Positions 63,501 through 64,000 of a stretch of DNA of 64,000 nt are shown here, one piece after another (the stretch's first letter is position 1; each line of letters opens with the position of its first letter). The stretch spans positions 1-64,000 of the forward strand of contig CAKPGU010000004.1 of NCBI GenBank assembly GCA_934155265.1. The letters run 5' to 3'. The position numbers and the translations under genes are program-made. The stretch is from an uncultured Clostridia bacterium. GTDB taxonomy: Bacteria > Bacillota > Clostridia > TANB77 > CAG-508. The notes below the pieces were generated by a model. The model did not search any database and was not told the origin of the DNA. It saw nothing but the letters and a program-made list of their open reading frames with translations.

Positions 63501-64000
63501 TATATCTCCATTTGCTTTATAAGTTATATCTCCATCTTCGATGTCAGCATCAAATGTTTGCTTTGTTAATTGTTTTGTTAGCACTGCTCCTTCTGGCATT
63601 TCTGACCAGTCTATTTCTATTCCGATATTTCTAGCAATTTCATCAAGTGTCATTGTTAAACTTTCAAAATATTTATCTGTTATAGCAAATCCAATTTTTA
63701 CTAATTTTCTGTCATAATCAATTGTTGTTCCTGATGATTGATATGTGAATTCTGGTTTTATATAATCTGTAAACATTGTTCCATTTGTGTTTTTATTTAC
63801 ATCTTCATCTTTTAATTCAATGTTTATAAATTCTCCTTCTTCATTATCTAATGCTTGTAAATTTTTGTTTCCATATTCATCAGTTAATGTTCCTCTAGTT
63901 GGTTGAATTGCTATGTTACCACTCCATTCTTTAAAGTTCTTTCCGGTTTGACGTAATTCTTCTTCAAAGTTTGATAATGTAATTGTGTATTCTACAGTTT
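54561..64000 (-). CDS. Giant secreted surface protein with Ig-like modules and YGG beta-helix (5' end outside window)
   Basis: At least 3,145 residues; the frame is open to the window edge, so the N-terminus and signal are missing. The upstream third (about 64000-60300) has about nine modules of roughly 140-170 residues, each ending in a DTSGNxNxET-like stretch and most followed by VDFxxPxxxY. A GWG-containing linker leads to FVSKDGNNANDGLSPETPV (near 59900), the usual entry to pectate-lyase-type beta-helices. About 20 rungs with YGG, FGG or YGA follow (about 59050-57250). The last 900 residues are beta-rich. No LPxTG motif or C-terminal membrane helix is visible. It probably acts as an adhesin or surface stalk. 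Confidence 0.85.
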   Translation of the reverse strand, partial: TVEYTITLSNFEEELRQTGKNFKEWSGNIAIQPTRGTLTDEYGNKNLQALDNEEGEFINIELKDEDVNKNTNGTMFTDYIKPEFTYQSSGTTIDYDRKLVKIGFAITDKYFESLTMTLDEIARNIGIEIDWSEMPEGAVLTKQLTKQTFDADIEDGDITYKANGDIYYKDRKVGERYELIVGGLETSDGEGYSGPMSLEFPASIAKDTSGNLSDAKTITLGVNEPKDDNHKDPTIVDVVNPVWRYLTSSIDRENDTVTITILGCDKYYNSNTLTTAKTRVYLTDGETPDEEVTTITKELTEVDKDSEEFATLVEQAEAKNIKNVGVIYKLTLKDYNELSGATKVVIDAGTIKDNSGNVNIETEIPAGNTTWTEDGDNAENPRYPAFRNDIVDFINPAIKYKYSNVEGAVNPNIDYVAKTLTVKFTVTDKYLLESTIINADGTLNTDAVRIRVAGEDITERLHTVITSADITQGKEYTLVVSNFELAYDVANGYQDYSGEVQLDFAAGKIDDTSGNKNVATTITIDTDDGDDTDNPIIVDVIDPLIEKTEDNYSVNNSQNSISRDLNTETGDVYIKLKATDKYLDLAKITGNSQDINKLTSDIKVMIQRPGSTEKEEVTTISKTTTRTATQPTYVEYQIKLSNFERNEGITSIIIPQGVIVDKSGNGNKETEIFVGNKTWLETGDNAANPEYPAFRNSIVDFTRPTWKYSTSSIRRDRDGETGTVTLKILGSDTYYLKDTLTEKDIKVYVANSENPDMPVTTITKTLTKITNESELNGADTGYTLTLGNFGTHDGKVTIKIDSDTIKDTSGIGNKETDIEVGNTNWVETDINDDSTNPKYTAFRNSIVDFIKPTVTYQYAENVNPVLDRENSKVSISFNATDTNFLESLIGLNDIRILVDGQDVTDVLEKKLENSDIMDEEDTEKQNGVKYTLTLSGFELEENLADEIFRRHSGKIELIISEGKVKDTSGNENRETHIIVDNDNGDDENNFINVDFIKPKLFYDGKFISWDKRYAEVTVKGTDRFYDFDTKLLPEDVKLYQQNDAGEYIEVTTLPITIRSVKNDYGYDFVIRLNEFEEEYKMKLVIAANKISDTSGNMNEETEIIVGLDNKKPIWKYISTDTSTFEEEGKISFTVKGQDKFLNLTKSGLQDSNLKVFRDGTDITADVGITVNYLGQDDTEKSKSYKIDVTNLTEIGTYSLVFEEKTLIDEFENESNTTTISFSKSVIASNTNNYTAVTYHASPDFEQTHRSYVHELMSVNKTGTNFENTTYRLSSIGEIYDDGKNTPFAEPFKYENGVQTAYSFKGWGVANENGHLIDANGTILSDETGATIYGLYEDIPSTITNVKAVWQQATVVFVSKDGNNANDGLSPETPVKDIETAYGKLNSSGAMKTNVIVIMDKIEWNSDTVLTGNATITSLYAGVDYRKQNAELKISSNMQVKGNIMFDNIKLYSNSTTVSNGKDYLANGSYNNMLITNYGNVVLGRGISTPDGKYTFGAVIGGEYKQETIAGEIGIHAVIVEAGKYNNIIVGSAFTSGGQSTKVKYVSHQVTIGTMKDAAISRNDHLTITGYLSMGELEDQCYPYNNSGSQDTALGYSRNYAITKLYSGTFTGENKFAKASEDASIYLRSINGLNDGKTDFEMYGGDITGNVYAGARLRTTHEEETTNIMNFYGGKITGNVFGHGGNDASIGGSEISIEGIFAITGNIFGGSNATTVGQGKVTGNTNITLNSTSSTITGNVYGGSNGIINDGSINTSNGLITGSSNVTLNAGKVTGDIYGGGNNCGITDIANITINNGQVTGTIYGGARQNQVRTTINVNLLGGTVNDVYGANILTSQAQLNSDSSLENVNVVIGDNSLDSTPTINGTVYGSGSYDRVGIATIQLVKAETTPTVYGGSKVTGVTTETKIYLNGMTLNEIYGGSNGIGAVTTSRIYLQSGTVKDVYGAGYGGTVTTTYVSLRGVDDKKATATNIFGGPNNSGSADTSNVTLNSGTVTNVYGGGYNGEVRVANANVTLDGSTMNVSAIYGGSKNGGTTTETNVLIKQGSATNVYGGGQNQVLVTTANVTKQGGSVRNIFGGNNANGYDESEVVVANVNIVKTKARNVYGGGANGGFTMRTVVNISGESEISGDLYGGGYESNVGLDGNSGSTTMNIVGGIIDTNVNGGSKDGFVYGDTNVNVGSDASTVGSLVRAEIDINGNIYGAGDTYKAHTNLVEYDYNTVTVFGNTHITLDNSGNKIFFGENIYGAGNAGNYSTNNTANDESTVTIRNFGTSSTSYGMVSIQRTGKVYIDNSYLELTGIKDKANYYSNTSYTLNRVTNGLELQNNSTLFTRRAFNMVGGFSSVLAGENSTTKETVTIENDKVTRNVDNRLYTYEGVNLVFAKEEGNIYNKANQDIWGDIEGMAFFGMYRTNRVTSKKEFDIYAPNYTGGAVEGFFANGTYVEGRHKANHDTTVDGFYTNVGDYSDPNNITVVPEIIEVADYGTYYDWIAGGDVVNYSTSLIASTYSTYSMSELELDYKYMPNATYSVSRVSANALDETIQLIDPKEIPTISTNANSVLGLTMQTDTTGWTKAGKTIMLAGSDNYGSYTGDKTYQTDSTTTPGKLIFRVYNSINISENKDLGFVNVILMGKTRTGEDSTQGGVFRVIIAVNLQTLKEDRKDEYVPMFTDSIEKELNYTTDSRVDLTYVLYNDVTETIYANDDYRVISTTTKLPAGTKLTMKDYGQGDSVNKIYYYHVTSDTDYNSVETADGSTRYIYRLSKFIDMGSISTGAKYTDDNSKYYHNSYVFEKYNISIDLGDTNVNTEQLAQETYLELRNSSGTLKYSNGDKTIKYNLYNNNATFTESISNEASSYSIVEDLTIPFNFAGVLQEKTTAAGAIIKDTKFYDKKVGMAIEIVNEAGARIKAPEVQNLKLVNSAGEEYTAGQNGVIRVPLSDGFAVLNEEYKLSLTQYNVQAGKYSVKVYFFTSDDGLYYGEGTVLEKEFYITFINKLLGTVGLETNDKSRIINKTTGTNFDGSQGLEMSVKVNTPTSDINIRAELYKRNTTYELAEDGTITYTGTQYTKVDLKDILDGDWKTPEDYGLVTSEGATEYVIMPKDSSLLDEKTIEFNKEIKEGISTGEYKLVFKTYSENTLVQSIRKTFVVTE

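Overview
The window looks like chromosomal DNA of a low-GC Gram-positive bacterium of the Clostridia type, probably a gut or other anaerobe. The evidence is strongly AT-biased codons, near-consensus sigma-A promoters, A/G-rich ribosome binding sites, a PASTA-domain Ser/Thr kinase and a SipW/TasA-type surface apparatus. I cannot name a species. Nearly all genes lie on the minus strand. I saw no transposase, integrase, CRISPR array, rRNA or tRNA.

Bases 1-35,400 are mostly housekeeping. They hold decayed gene fragments, queH-ruvB, a frameshifted SpoVB-like flippase, an acyl-ACP thioesterase, pgi and rpe. They also hold the conserved rlmN-prpC-prkC-rsgA-rpe block, which here is interrupted by a sigma/anti-sigma pair and by two small plus-strand coiled-coil genes, each with its own promoter and terminator. 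Next come a U32 tRNA-modification protein, trmR, typA, plsC, a P-loop/Asp23-like protein, a membrane glycosyltransferase, pyk, rpmF, asparagine synthetase, a six-gene glycan-lipid island (two half-size flippase subunits, ATP-grasp, aminotransferase, GT-C and GT2 enzymes) and uvrA. Three solitary plus-strand genes (15520, 22599, 35578) have visibly more G/C than their neighbours and look acquired; one encodes a divergent RelA/SpoT-type domain. A palindromic repeat family (core CACCGACCCCAAATTGTCA and its complement) recurs at gene borders throughout this half and never in the second half.

Bases 35,900-64,000 are one large cell-surface cluster, read right to left. It begins beyond the window with a giant secreted protein (at least 3,145 residues: repeated Ig-like modules, then a beta-helix of about 20 Y/F-G-G rungs). 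It continues with about ten small membrane-anchored or secreted proteins, most of the TasA/camelysin type, and five SipW-type signal peptidases, one of which has lost its catalytic His. A core of cytosolic or membrane-bound proteins lies among them: a membrane-anchored McrB-like AAA+ ATPase, a DUF2357-like partner without a nuclease, and coiled-coil proteins. The cluster ends in two nearly identical copies of an abundant-looking fibre subunit, facing each other and flanked by a perfect 338-bp inverted repeat, so the 3-kb segment between could invert and swap the expressed copy. The last gene joins a TasA-like head to a formylglycine-enzyme/C-type-lectin-like fold.

My reading is that the second half encodes a multi-fibre surface assembly system in which signal peptidases are dedicated to neighbouring substrates, an AAA+/DUF2357 module of unknown role (perhaps assembly or quality control) sits inside the operon, and the major subunit can be switched by inversion. 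The composition and layout are visible in the sequence; the mechanism is inference.
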